Assembly: GCA_905233345.1 (NCBI GenBank)
Contig: CAJODQ010000002.1
Span: 1-64,000 of the forward strand
Reading direction: 5' to 3'
DNA length: 64,000 nt
Source of the DNA: an uncultured Bacteroidales bacterium
GTDB taxonomy: Bacteria > Bacteroidota > Bacteroidia > Bacteroidales > UBA932
The notes below the pieces were generated by a model. The model had not been told where the DNA came from and made no database searches. It was given only the letters and a program-made list of their open reading frames with translations. Positions within the stretch are counted from its first letter, which is position 1, and each line of letters opens with the position of its first letter. A program made the translations under genes and the position numbers. This document shows positions 24,563 to 32,714 of the stretch, piece by piece.

Positions 24563-24642
24563 ACAAATAGTTTTTTCATAGGTTAAGTTTTAGGTTAAAA
24601 GAATTAGGCGCTCCGTCCGGCACATCGGTGAGCGCCTTTTTC
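24563..24642 (+). ncRNA. Candidate sigma-54-dependent small RNA, copy B
   Basis: Predicted transcript of about 80 nt. Its first 48 bases are identical to copy A and include two AGGUUAA direct repeats. The terminator stem is AGGCGCTC/GAGCGCCT (24606-24613 and 24630-24637), extendable by CCG/CGG inside a 16-base apical region, and is followed by TTTTTC. Only the outer GGCG/CGCC of the hairpin and the flanks are shared with copy A; the inner stem and loop differ but still pair. It starts 47 bases after the cyclophilin gene, on the same strand. Confidence 0.65.
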
Positions 24643-24775
24643 TGTGTTTACTGGGGCTCTGCCCCACCCGAGCCGTAGGCGAGAGCACGACCAGCGGGAG
24701 TAAACCCTGCCGCTACGGCCTGCTATCGCACAACGCTCACACAACGGCCTCCGCTAGCGGCTGATGCCGCGGGAA
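24643..24775. other. GC-rich structured intergenic segment
   Basis: No gene. Several nested inverted repeats are visible: GTTTACT/AGTAAAC (about 24645 and 24699), GGGGCTCTGCCCC (24653-24665) and the palindrome CCGCTAGCGG (about 24751). It resembles a decayed repetitive element more than a regulatory leader. It separates copy B of the sRNA from the convergent phosphohexomutase gene. Confidence 0.4.
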
Positions 24776-26128
24776 TTATACAAACTGTTCGATGATGCTG
24801 CGGGCGGCGGCGATCTTTTCGTCGAGCATGGCGCGGGTGGTGGCTTCGCAGAGGAAACGGAGGTAGGGTTCCGTGTTCGAGGGGCGAACGTTGAACCACC
24901 AGTCCTTGAATTCGACGCGGTAGCCGTCGAAATCGTAGAAAGCCAGCGGCTTCTCGGCCTCGGAGAAATGTGCCTTCACGGCATCCATGGCCGCCTGCTT
25001 GTTCTCGACCCGGAAGTTGATCTCACCGGAGTTCTCGTAGTGCTTGATCTCGGCGATTTTCTCGGAGAACTTGATCCCCTGCTTCTTCAGCTTGGCCACG
25101 ATGTTGAGCACCATAATACCGGCCAGCAGGCCACTGTCGCTGTAGAAGAAATCGCGGAAGTAGTAGTGACCGGCCACTTCGCCGCCCCAGATGCCACCGA
25201 GTTCGCGAAGCTTCGGTGCGGCGTAGGCGCGACCCACCCGCCACATGGCGATCCGGGCGCCCTGCGGCTCGAGGTACTCCGCCACGGACTTGGAGCTACG
25301 GATGTCCTGCAGCACGATGCCCTTCTCCCCTTTCTCTTTGATGAAATACTCGCCCAGCAGCGCGATGATCAGGTCGGGTGCGATAAAACTGCCCGTCTCG
25401 TCGATGAACATCACGCGGTCGGCGTCACCGTCGTAGATGACGCCCACATCACACTTGCGCGCGATGACCAGTTTCTGCAGGTCGACCACGTTTTCGGGCT
25501 GGAAGGGATTGGCCTCGTGGTTCGGGAAACTGCCGTCCAGGGTATCATAAAGATAGATGGGCTGCTCGCCGAAGATGTGATGGACGAAGATCGACGCCAT
25601 GCCGTTGGAGCAGTCCATGCCGATGGTCAGGTTGGAGAAATCCTGCTTGAAGCTGTTGAGGAAGGCCACGTACTCGTCGCGGACGTTGTAGTCGCAGACC
25701 GTGCCGCGCTGGGCGGCAGACGGCGTGGGACGGCCCTCGAGGATCCACTGCTCGATGGTGCTCAGGCCAGAATCGTAGCCCACGGGCAGAGCCAACTCCC
25801 GGGAAATCTTCAGGCCGTTGTCGTCTTTCGGGTTGTGGGAGGCCGTGATCTGGATGGAGGCCTTGAAACCGTGCTTGGCCGTCACGTAATAGACGAAGGG
25901 CGTGGTGCTCAGGCCCAGGTCGCAGACCTCGGCGCCGGCGTCGAGCAGGCCGTTCAGAACGGCATCGTGGAGCGCCGGTGATGAGAGGCGCATGTCGCGG
26001 CCCAGCAGGATACGGCGCGTGCCCAGCAACTCGGGGACAAAATATGCGACTTTATAGGCGATGTCCGTGGTCAGATCGGTGCCGAAACGGCCGCGGATGT
26101 CATAGGCATGGAATGCTTTCAGCTTCAT
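24776..26128 (-). CDS. Phosphomannomutase/phosphoglucomutase
   Basis: 450 aa, alpha-D-phosphohexomutase superfamily. The phosphoserine loop TASHNPKDDNG is near residue 97-107, the Mg-binding loop DGDADR near 231-236, the sugar-binding loop GGEVAGHYYF near 311-320, and the C-terminal phosphate loop RPSNTEPYLR near 419-428. It interconverts hexose 6- and 1-phosphates, supplying GDP-mannose or UDP-glucose precursors. Preference for mannose or glucose cannot be decided from sequence. Last gene of ruvX-def-mutase, 11 bases after def. Confidence 0.92.
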   Translation of the reverse strand: MKLKAFHAYDIRGRFGTDLTTDIAYKVAYFVPELLGTRRILLGRDMRLSSPALHDAVLNGLLDAGAEVCDLGLSTTPFVYYVTAKHGFKASIQITASHNPKDDNGLKISRELALPVGYDSGLSTIEQWILEGRPTPSAAQRGTVCDYNVRDEYVAFLNSFKQDFSNLTIGMDCSNGMASIFVHHIFGEQPIYLYDTLDGSFPNHEANPFQPENVVDLQKLVIARKCDVGVIYDGDADRVMFIDETGSFIAPDLIIALLGEYFIKEKGEKGIVLQDIRSSKSVAEYLEPQGARIAMWRVGRAYAAPKLRELGGIWGGEVAGHYYFRDFFYSDSGLLAGIMVLNIVAKLKKQGIKFSEKIAEIKHYENSGEINFRVENKQAAMDAVKAHFSEAEKPLAFYDFDGYRVEFKDWWFNVRPSNTEPYLRFLCEATTRAMLDEKIAAARSIIEQFV

Positions 26129-26139
26129 GGATATCGTTG

Positions 26140-26697
26140 TTATTTGTCGGATTTCACACGATAGCGGGGGTGTACATTGCCCTTGGCGATATTGACCAGC
26201 TTGCCGGCGATCATCTTCTTGCGGATGGGAGTCGCACGGTCGACGAAGAGGACGCCATCGAGATGGTCCATCTCGTGCTGGATCATGCGGGCGGCAAAAC
26301 CTTCGAAATCTTCCTCCACTTCCTCAAAGTCGGTATTGACATAGCGCACGCGGATGCGGGCCGGCCGGGAGATCGAGGCATCGACGTTGGGAATGCTCAG
26401 GCAGCCCTCTTCATAAGACGAAGACTCTTCGCTTTCGAAAGTAAACTGCGGATTGATCATCTCGCGATGGAAACCCTTCAGTTCGGGATAGCGGTCCACC
26501 AGGTCGTTGCCGTCCACCACCAGGATGCGGCGCGACACACCTACCTGGGGCGCAGCCAGGCCGCAGCCGTCGGCATGGTGCATGGTTTCGACCATGTCGT
26601 CGATGAATTTTTTGAGGCCTTCGCGGTCGTCGAGGGGCGACAGCTCGGCTGCCGTACGTAGCACTTGGGAGCCATATAAATAAATAGGAAGTATCAT
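26140..26697 (-). CDS. def: Peptide deformylase
   Basis: 185 aa. All three PDF motifs are present: GCGLAAPQVG, EGCLSIP (zinc-ligand Cys) and QHEMDHLDG (HExxH variant). It removes the formyl group from nascent proteins. It begins 1 base after the ruvX stop, so it is co-transcribed with ruvX and the phosphohexomutase. Confidence 0.97.
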   Translation of the reverse strand: MILPIYLYGSQVLRTAAELSPLDDREGLKKFIDDMVETMHHADGCGLAAPQVGVSRRILVVDGNDLVDRYPELKGFHREMINPQFTFESEESSSYEEGCLSIPNVDASISRPARIRVRYVNTDFEEVEEDFEGFAARMIQHEMDHLDGVLFVDRATPIRKKMIAGKLVNIAKGNVHPRYRVKSDK

Positions 26698-26698
26698 G

Positions 26699-27118
26699 TC
26701 AGTTATCAGTTTTACGGTCGAGATAGGTTTGCAGGATCAGGGCCGCGCTCACCTTGTCGACGGCGGCCTTATCGCGGCGGTCCATCTTCTTCACGCCGCC
26801 GTCGATCATCGCCCGGTGGGCGAGGACGGAGGTAAAGCGCTCGTCTTCGAGCGTGATGGGTACCGCCGGGAAATGTTTTTTCAGCAGATTCAGAAAAGCA
26901 TCGACGTAGGCGGCCGCCTCGGAGGGCTTGTTGTCGAGGTTCATGGGGTAGCCCACGACGAAACGTTCGATCGTTTCCGCTTCGGCATACTTTTTCAGAT
27001 AATCTATTATCTTTGCAGACGGAACAGTCTCCAGGGCGGAGGCGAAAATGCGTAGCGGATCGCTCACCGCGACCCCCACGCGCTTTCTTCCATAATCGAT
27101 GCCTACGATTCTGTCCAT
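26699..27118 (-). CDS. ruvX: Putative pre-16S rRNA nuclease / Holliday junction resolvase-like protein
   Basis: 139 aa, RNase H-like YqgF fold: GIDYGRKRVGVAVSDP at the N-terminus, VVGYPMNLD, the DERFTSVLA motif and a final D-K-xx-A helix. YqgF trims the 5' end of 16S rRNA in E. coli; resolvase activity has also been proposed. The TACCTTTG -7 element at 27123-27130 lies only four bases before the ATG. Confidence 0.93.
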   Translation of the reverse strand: MDRIVGIDYGRKRVGVAVSDPLRIFASALETVPSAKIIDYLKKYAEAETIERFVVGYPMNLDNKPSEAAAYVDAFLNLLKKHFPAVPITLEDERFTSVLAHRAMIDGGVKKMDRRDKAAVDKVSAALILQTYLDRKTDN

Positions 27119-27122
27119 AATG

Positions 27123-27130
27123 CAAAGGTA
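27123..27130 (-). promoter_or_regulatory. -7 element four bases before ruvX start
   Basis: Minus strand TACCTTTG, then CATT, then ATG. The predicted transcript would be leaderless or nearly so. Confidence 0.5.
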
Positions 27131-27140
27131 ACGAAAATCT

Positions 27141-27923
27141 ATGGCAAATAAAGAAAGAAAATTCGACAGGCACCAGCTCTTCTCCTACCTGGTTTTCGGC
27201 GTGGTGGTGATGCTGTTGACCTATCTGCTCGTTGCCCATACTCCGCTCAAGCGTTCCATCCCCGGCTATCCTTCCGAGAAGACCCAGCTGGCCGCCATCG
27301 AAAATTACCGCAAGATCGACTCTCTCGAACGGGTCATCGACCTGTGGGCCTTTCAGGTGGCCAATATCCAGCGGGTGATGACGGGACGCGAGGCCCTGCC
27401 CCTCGACTCCATGCGCCTGGCGCGCGTCGAAACGACGGTCGATCCTGACCAGCTGGAAGTCTTTGAGACCAGCGACTCGCTGCTGCGGGCCCAGGTCGAA
27501 CAGATCGACGCCCAGCAGCAGTCCCGCCCTGAGCCCGAACGGATCGAAGCTCTGCGCGACGTTTCTTTCAAAACCCCGATCAAAGGTACGCTGGGAGAAG
27601 GTTTTCGCCCGGGCGGCAGCCACCCTTACGTGGAAGTGACGGCGCCGGCCGGCACGACTTTCTCCGCCATCCTCGACGGCATCATCGTTTCGGCGGAATG
27701 GAACGAACGCGAAGGCTGTACCCTCTGGATGCAGCACAAAGGTGACCTGACCACCATCTTCCGCCAGGCCGGCAAGCTCACGCACAGCGTGGGCGAACAA
27801 GTCAAGGCCGGCACGACGCTGGGCACCGTGCGGGAAACCGGCGAGCTGTCGAACGCCCACGTCCTGATCGAGCTTCGTTACAAGAACCAGCCGGTCGACC
27901 CAACCCTCTACATCAAATTCTAA
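27141..27923 (+). CDS. Membrane-anchored M23/LytM-like protein with degenerate active site
   Basis: 260 aa. One N-terminal transmembrane segment (about 15-35), a helical linker (about 50-130), then a LytM-like beta domain (about 145-260). Zinc-ligand positions are altered: the usual H-x-x-x-D near GGSHPYVEV lacks the Asp, and the usual HxH near the end reads NAHVLIEL. It is therefore probably a non-catalytic activator or scaffold, as EnvC and NlpD are for amidases, although the partner is unknown. Its TAA overlaps the dxr ATG. Confidence 0.85.
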   Translation: MANKERKFDRHQLFSYLVFGVVVMLLTYLLVAHTPLKRSIPGYPSEKTQLAAIENYRKIDSLERVIDLWAFQVANIQRVMTGREALPLDSMRLARVETTVDPDQLEVFETSDSLLRAQVEQIDAQQQSRPEPERIEALRDVSFKTPIKGTLGEGFRPGGSHPYVEVTAPAGTTFSAILDGIIVSAEWNEREGCTLWMQHKGDLTTIFRQAGKLTHSVGEQVKAGTTLGTVRETGELSNAHVLIELRYKNQPVDPTLYIKF

Positions 27924-29089
27924 TGGAACAGACGCCCAAACGCCATATCGCCATCCTCGGATCCACCGGTTCGATCGGAACCCAGGCACTCGACGTGATC
28001 GGCCAGCACGAAGACCGCTTCCAGGTAGAGCTGCTTACCGCCAACAACAACAGCCAGTTGCTCATCGAGCAGGCCCGCCGTTTCAACCCGGCAAGCGTGG
28101 TGATCTGCAACCCGGATCTCTACGACGAAGTGTTCGCCGCCCTCGACCCGCTGGATATCAAGGTCTTTACCGGCATCGACTCCATCTGTGAGCTGCTCAA
28201 GGGCCCGCAGATCGACATCGTACTGACCGCCATGGTGGGTTTCAGCGGCCTGAAACCCACCATTGCTGCCATCCGGGCCGGCAAGGCCATTGCCCTGGCC
28301 AACAAGGAGACCCTCGTGGCGGCCGGTGGCCTCGTGATGCCGCTCGCCCGGCAGTTCGGCGCCCCGATCCTGCCTGTCGACTCGGAACATTCGGCCATCT
28401 TCCAGTGCCTGCAGGGCGAACGTGCCCGACTCGAAAAGATCCTCCTCACCGGATCGGGCGGTCCCTTCCTCCACAGCACCCGCGAAGAACTGGCCGCCGC
28501 CACCCGCGAACAGGCCCTCAACCACCCGCGCTGGAAAATGGGCGCCAAGGTCACCATCGACTCAGCCAGCCTGATGAACAAGGGGCTGGAGCTGATCGAA
28601 GCCCGCTGGCTCTTCAACGTCGAGCCGCAGGACATCGAAGTGGTCATCCATCCGCAGTCCATCATCCACTCCATGGTGCAGTTCTCCGACGGTTGCGTGA
28701 TGGCCCAGCTCAGCCAGCCCGACATGCGGCTGCCCATCCAGTTTGCACTCTCCTATCCCGAGCGCATCGACCTGAATACGCAGCGCATTGATTTTGCCCA
28801 GCTTGCCAAGCTGACCTTTGAAAAACCCGATCTGGAGCGTTTCCCCTGCCTCGGCCTGGCCTACGGTGCCCTGGAAAAAGGCGGCAACGCCACCTGCATC
28901 ATGAACGGCGCCAACGAAGTGGCTGTCGCAGCCTTCCTCGAAGGCCAGATCCGCTTCACCCAAATTCCTGAAATCATCGCCACGGCCCTGTCCCGCTGCA
29001 GCTTCGTGGCGCAACCCGACCTGGAGGCCATCTATAGCACGGATTTTGAAGCGAAACGCATCGCCTCCGACCTCATTAAAAAAAGTTAA
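27923..29089 (+). CDS. dxr: 1-deoxy-D-xylulose 5-phosphate reductoisomerase
   Basis: 388 aa. The NADPH-binding GSTGSIGTQALDVI, the ANKETLVAAG motif, the catalytic DSEHSAIFQ and the flexible-loop region SGGPF are all present. It makes MEP, the first dedicated step of the MEP isoprenoid pathway; ispF of the same pathway is at 58380-58856. It starts on the stop of the LytM-like gene (TAATG) and is followed directly by rseP, an order common in Bacteroidota. Confidence 0.97.
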   Translation: MEQTPKRHIAILGSTGSIGTQALDVIGQHEDRFQVELLTANNNSQLLIEQARRFNPASVVICNPDLYDEVFAALDPLDIKVFTGIDSICELLKGPQIDIVLTAMVGFSGLKPTIAAIRAGKAIALANKETLVAAGGLVMPLARQFGAPILPVDSEHSAIFQCLQGERARLEKILLTGSGGPFLHSTREELAAATREQALNHPRWKMGAKVTIDSASLMNKGLELIEARWLFNVEPQDIEVVIHPQSIIHSMVQFSDGCVMAQLSQPDMRLPIQFALSYPERIDLNTQRIDFAQLAKLTFEKPDLERFPCLGLAYGALEKGGNATCIMNGANEVAVAAFLEGQIRFTQIPEIIATALSRCSFVAQPDLEAIYSTDFEAKRIASDLIKKS

Positions 29090-30472
29090 ATGGTAATCTT
29101 GCTGAAAATCGTCCAGGTGATCCTGGCGCTCTCCCTGCTCGTGCTCTTCCATGAGTTCGGGCACTATACTTTTGCCAAGTTGTTCAAGACCCGGGTGGAG
29201 AAGTTCTACCTGTTCTTCAACCCGAAATTTTCGCTCGTGCGCTTCAAGCGCTTCGGCGGCAAGTGGCACTGCAAGTTCTTCGCGCCCAACGAAGACGCCG
29301 AATGGGCCGCCCATCCCGATCAGACCGAGTACGGCATCGGCTGGCTGCCTTTCGGCGGCTATTGCAAGATCGCCGGCATGATCGACGAGTCGATGGACAA
29401 GGAGGCCATGAAACTGCCGCCCCAGCCCTATGAGTTCCGCACGAAACCGGCCTGGCAGCGCTTTTTCATCATGTTCGGCGGCGTGCTGTTCAACTTTATT
29501 CTGGCCATCATCCTCTACGCGACGATCCTGAACCACTGGGGCGAAGAGTACCTGCGCAACGAGAATGCCGTCTACGGCATCGCGGTCAATGATCTTTCGC
29601 GCGAAATGGGCTTCCGCGACGGCGACCGCATCCTGGCCTTTGACGGCGTGCCCGTGGAGAATTTCTCCAACCTGCAGGTGGACCTGGTCCGCTCGCAGGC
29701 CCGCGAAGCGACCGTCCTGCGCGGCGGCGACACCCTGACCATCGCCATCGATCCGGATTACCTGCCTGCCATGCTCAACACCCCGGGCATGTTCGACCTG
29801 GCCTTCCCCTTCGTCATCAAAGAAGTGCAGCCTGAGTCGCCCAACGTAGGGGCCGGCCTGCAACCCGGTGACGCCGTGGTCGGCATCGACGGCCAGCCCA
29901 TGTTCATTGTGCAGCAGATCCAGCGGGAGCTCGCCCAGCACAAGGGAGAAGCCATCACGGCCGACATCCAGCGCCCCGACACCCGGCTCGAAGTGCCGCT
30001 GCAGGTCGATACCGCCGGCCATATCGGCGTGCTGCTCGACACCGACCTCAACAAGTATTTCGAAGTCACGACGAAAGAATACAATCTGCTGACTGCCATC
30101 CCGGCCGGCGCCCGGAAGACCTGGACCACCATCAAGGGCTATGTGCAGGAACTCGGGCTGATCTTTTCGCCCAAGACCAAGGCCTACAAGTCGGTGGGCA
30201 GCTTCATCGCCATCGGGCGCATCTTCCCCGACACCTGGGACTGGTACCGCTTCTGGTCGCTGTGCGCCCTGCTCTCCATCATGCTGGGCGTGATGAACCT
30301 CCTGCCGATCCCCGCACTCGACGGCGGACACATCCTCTTCCTGATTTTCGAGATCCTGACCGGAAGAAAACCCTCCGATAAATTCATGGAAGTCGCCGAA
30401 TGGATCGGTATGGCGTTATTATTGCTGCTCATGGTCTTGGCTTTCGGCAACGATATCCGAAGCCTGTTCTGA
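29090..30472 (+). CDS. rseP: RIP metalloprotease RseP (site-2 protease)
   Basis: 460 aa. The zinc motif HEFGH is at residues 21-25 in the first transmembrane segment. Two PDZ-like regions occupy the centre (GFRDGDRILAFDGVP and GLQPGDAVVGIDGQP), and the third ligand lies in NLLPIPALDGGHILF near residue 403-417. It cleaves transmembrane segments, typically anti-sigma factors or signal peptides. It begins at the base after the dxr stop. It may belong to an operon with the LytM-like gene, dxr and DUF4837. Confidence 0.95.
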   Translation: MVILLKIVQVILALSLLVLFHEFGHYTFAKLFKTRVEKFYLFFNPKFSLVRFKRFGGKWHCKFFAPNEDAEWAAHPDQTEYGIGWLPFGGYCKIAGMIDESMDKEAMKLPPQPYEFRTKPAWQRFFIMFGGVLFNFILAIILYATILNHWGEEYLRNENAVYGIAVNDLSREMGFRDGDRILAFDGVPVENFSNLQVDLVRSQAREATVLRGGDTLTIAIDPDYLPAMLNTPGMFDLAFPFVIKEVQPESPNVGAGLQPGDAVVGIDGQPMFIVQQIQRELAQHKGEAITADIQRPDTRLEVPLQVDTAGHIGVLLDTDLNKYFEVTTKEYNLLTAIPAGARKTWTTIKGYVQELGLIFSPKTKAYKSVGSFIAIGRIFPDTWDWYRFWSLCALLSIMLGVMNLLPIPALDGGHILFLIFEILTGRKPSDKFMEVAEWIGMALLLLLMVLAFGNDIRSLF

Positions 30473-30490
30473 CCTTAAAAATCGTACGAT

Positions 30491-31477
30491 ATGAAAACGA
30501 ATCGCATCCTCCTGGCCGCCGCGCTGACCTGCCTTGTCCTCGCGCTCGGCGCCTGCTCGAAAGAGAAGAAGCCGCAGCTTCTGCCCGCCATCAGCGGCAA
30601 AGCCGGCGAAGTGGAGATCGTCTCCTCCAAGGCCCTCTGGGAATCGGAAGTAGGCAACGCCATCCGCACCGTTCTGCAGGCCGAGTATCCTTATACGCCG
30701 CAGAAAGAGTCGAAGTACCGTATCTATAATGTGCCGCCGGAGGGCTTCGTCAATGTCTTCCGCCTGCACCGCAACATCCTCTACGTGCACATCTGCGATA
30801 CATGCGCCAAGAAGATCGCCATCAGCAAGAACGTCTGGGCCGATCCGCAGACCATGGTGACGATCTACGCCCCGGACGAAGCCTCCGCCGCCGAAATCAT
30901 CCTCTCGCACGAAGACAAGATCTGCGAGACCTTTGAAGATGCGGAGCGCGAGCGCGTGATCTACAACGCCAAGAAATTCGAAAACGCAGCCCTGGCCGAC
31001 ATGGTCCGCAGCATGTTCGGCGGCAGCCCCTGGTTCCCGTCGTCCTATACGTTGAAGAAAAAGACCGACAATTTCCTCTGGATCTCCTATGAGACCACCT
31101 ATACGACCCAGGGTATCTTCATCTACAAGTATCCCTACACCGGCGAGGAGCAGTTTACGGCTGAGGCCCTCGTAGCCAAGCGCGACGAAGTGATGAAGGA
31201 GAATGTGCCCGCTTCGCTGGAAGGCAGCTACATGATCACCAACCCCGTGATCCAGCCCGGTTACTACAAGAAGAGCTACAAGGGACGCGAATTCACGGAG
31301 ATCCGTTCGCTCTGGGAGACCCAGAACGACTACATGGGCGGCCCCTTCATCAGCGATTCGTTCCGCAGCCTCGACGGCAAAGACGTGATCACGATCGAGG
31401 GCTTTGTCTACGCGCCGAAATATGACAAGCGCGACTACCTCCGTCAGGTAGAAGCCATCATCTATTCCTGGCATTAA
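30491..31477 (+). CDS. DUF4837 family lipoprotein
   Basis: 328 aa. Signal sequence with lipobox LALGAC (Cys22), then a soluble domain matching my recollection of DUF4837, including the SYETTYTTQGIFIYKYPYTG segment and a VYAPKYDKRDYLRQ C-terminal block. The function is unknown, and the family occurs in Bacteroidota next to rseP. It starts 18 bases after rseP. Confidence 0.8.
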   Translation: MKTNRILLAAALTCLVLALGACSKEKKPQLLPAISGKAGEVEIVSSKALWESEVGNAIRTVLQAEYPYTPQKESKYRIYNVPPEGFVNVFRLHRNILYVHICDTCAKKIAISKNVWADPQTMVTIYAPDEASAAEIILSHEDKICETFEDAERERVIYNAKKFENAALADMVRSMFGGSPWFPSSYTLKKKTDNFLWISYETTYTTQGIFIYKYPYTGEEQFTAEALVAKRDEVMKENVPASLEGSYMITNPVIQPGYYKKSYKGREFTEIRSLWETQNDYMGGPFISDSFRSLDGKDVITIEGFVYAPKYDKRDYLRQVEAIIYSWH

Positions 31478-31520
31478 TCGGGGCGCTGAAAGACAAGCGA
31501 TAGCAAAAAGAAAGAAAAAA

Positions 31521-31551
31521 TTTGTAAACGGAAAAAGTTTTTCTATCTTTG
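31521..31551 (+). promoter_or_regulatory. Canonical promoter of tRNA-Glu/rpsT
   Basis: TTTG at 31521-31524 and TATCTTTG at 31544-31551 with 19 bases between, an exact Bacteroidota -33/-7 pair. Predicted start near 31558, about 23 bases before the tRNA. Confidence 0.75.
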
Positions 31552-31580
31552 CGGTCCCATTCTGACGAGTGTGGCCTAGC

Positions 31581-31655
31581 GGCGGGTTCGTCTATCGGCT
31601 AGGACGAGAGATTTTCATTCTCTAAAGAGGAGTTCGACTCTCCTACCCGCTACCA
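31581..31655 (+). tRNA. tRNA-Glu (anticodon TTC)
   Basis: 75 nt including encoded CCA. Acceptor GGCGGGT/ACCCGCT with a G1-U72 wobble, D arm with GGCTAGG, anticodon stem AGAGA/TCTCT with loop TTTTCAT (TTC), T arm AGGAG-TTCGACT-CTCCT. The G1-U72 pair is, as I recall, usual for Bacteroidota tRNA-Glu. It lies 22 bases before rpsT, a pairing seen in other Bacteroidales. Confidence 0.97.
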
Positions 31656-31677
31656 AAAAATATAAAAAATAAGAATA

Positions 31678-31932
31678 ATGGCAAACCACGCATCCGCAGA
31701 CAAGCGCTATCGCCAAAGCGAGAAACGCAGAGTGCATAACAAGTATTACGCACGTACAACCCGCAACGCCATCAAGGCGATCCGCAATACCACCGACAAA
31801 GCAGCAGCTGAGGCTTCCATGCCGAAGGTGTTCGCCATGATCGACAAACTGGCTAAGATCAACGTCATCCACAAGAACAAAGCAGCCAACCTGAAGAGCG
31901 GCATCGCCGTTTATGTGAACAAGCTCGCATAA
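31678..31932 (+). CDS. rpsT: 30S ribosomal protein S20
   Basis: 84 aa, lysine/alanine-rich helical protein beginning [21 protein letters not shown], with the conserved [16 protein letters not shown] region and ending YVNKLA. It binds 16S rRNA in the body of the small subunit. It shares a promoter with tRNA-Glu and ends in a strong terminator. Confidence 0.97.
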   Translation: MANHASADKRYRQSEKRRVHNKYYARTTRNAIKAIRNTTDKAAAEASMPKVFAMIDKLAKINVIHKNKAANLKSGIAVYVNKLA

Positions 31933-31957
31933 ATTGCTTTTTTGCGGTCAAGAATTG

Positions 31958-31992
31958 AAAAAACTTTCCAACCTTTGTTGGAAAGTTTTTTT
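31958..31992 (+). terminator. Rho-independent terminator after rpsT
   Basis: Perfect 15-bp stem AAAAAACTTTCCAAC/GTTGGAAAGTTTTTT (31958-31972 and 31977-31991) with a CTTT loop and a T-run. It may work on both strands. Confidence 0.9.
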
Positions 31993-32003
31993 ATTTCCTG
32001 ACC

Positions 32004-32687
32004 ATGAAGACGCAAAGCATCAAAACTTGGAATGAGGAGGAGCGGCCGCGGGAGAAGCTGATGCTTCAAGGCGCCGCCGCCCTCAGCGACACGGAACTCC
32101 TGGCCATCCTGCTGGGGTCCGGTACCCAGAAACAAACCGCCGTCGACCTGGCACGCAACCTGCTCACCGCCGGTGACGGCCGCCTCGACGCCCTCGCGCG
32201 CAAAAGTGCGCGACAACTCACCGACACACCCGGGATCGGACTGGCGAAAGCCACCTCCATTCTGGCCACCTTCGAACTGGCCCGGCGCCTGGCCGCCGAA
32301 CTTCCGGAAGACGAACTGACCATCCGGACCTCCGAAACCGTTGCGCGCATGATGGCGCCCCACCTGCGGGACCTGCCGCACGAGGAATGCTGGGTGCTCT
32401 ACCTCAACCGCGGCCGAAAGCTTATCGGAAAAGAGAAGGTCAGCGTCGGCGGCATGGGCTCCACCATCATGGATATCAAGATCATCGTGAAAAAGGCCGT
32501 GGACCGGCTGGCCAGCGGCATCATCCTGGTACACAACCACCCTTCCGGCAACCCGCAGCCCGGCGAGCAGGACCGCCGCCAGACCGAGGCCATCCGGCAG
32601 GCGGCAGCCGTCTTCGACATCGATGTGGTGGACCATGTGATTATCGGCAAGAAAAAATATTTCAGTTTTTCGGATGAGAATTACTAA
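32004..32687 (+). CDS. radC: RadC-family protein (JAB/MPN domain)
   Basis: 227 aa. A helix-hairpin-helix region (DTPGIGLAKATSILA) precedes a JAMM/MPN domain with HNHPSGNPQPGEQD, the zinc-binding signature. It was named for DNA repair, but the RadC repair role is disputed and the biochemical activity is unresolved. ATG 32004 lies just after the rpsT terminator. upp follows by 27 bases. Confidence 0.94.
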   Translation: MKTQSIKTWNEEERPREKLMLQGAAALSDTELLAILLGSGTQKQTAVDLARNLLTAGDGRLDALARKSARQLTDTPGIGLAKATSILATFELARRLAAELPEDELTIRTSETVARMMAPHLRDLPHEECWVLYLNRGRKLIGKEKVSVGGMGSTIMDIKIIVKKAVDRLASGIILVHNHPSGNPQPGEQDRRQTEAIRQAAAVFDIDVVDHVIIGKKKYFSFSDENY

Positions 32688-32714
32688 CTTTAGGGTGTAA
32701 AAACCCTGAAGACT

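Noticed and set aside
24535..24642. Reading the repeated element as a simple transposable repeat
   Set aside because: No target duplication or terminal inverted repeats at its limits; its ends coincide with a promoter and a terminator, and the hairpins differ while still pairing. Recent duplication as the origin of the copies is still possible.
31581..31655. G1-U72 in tRNA-Glu as a novelty
   Set aside because: The same pair is, as I recall, common in Bacteroidota tRNA-Glu.
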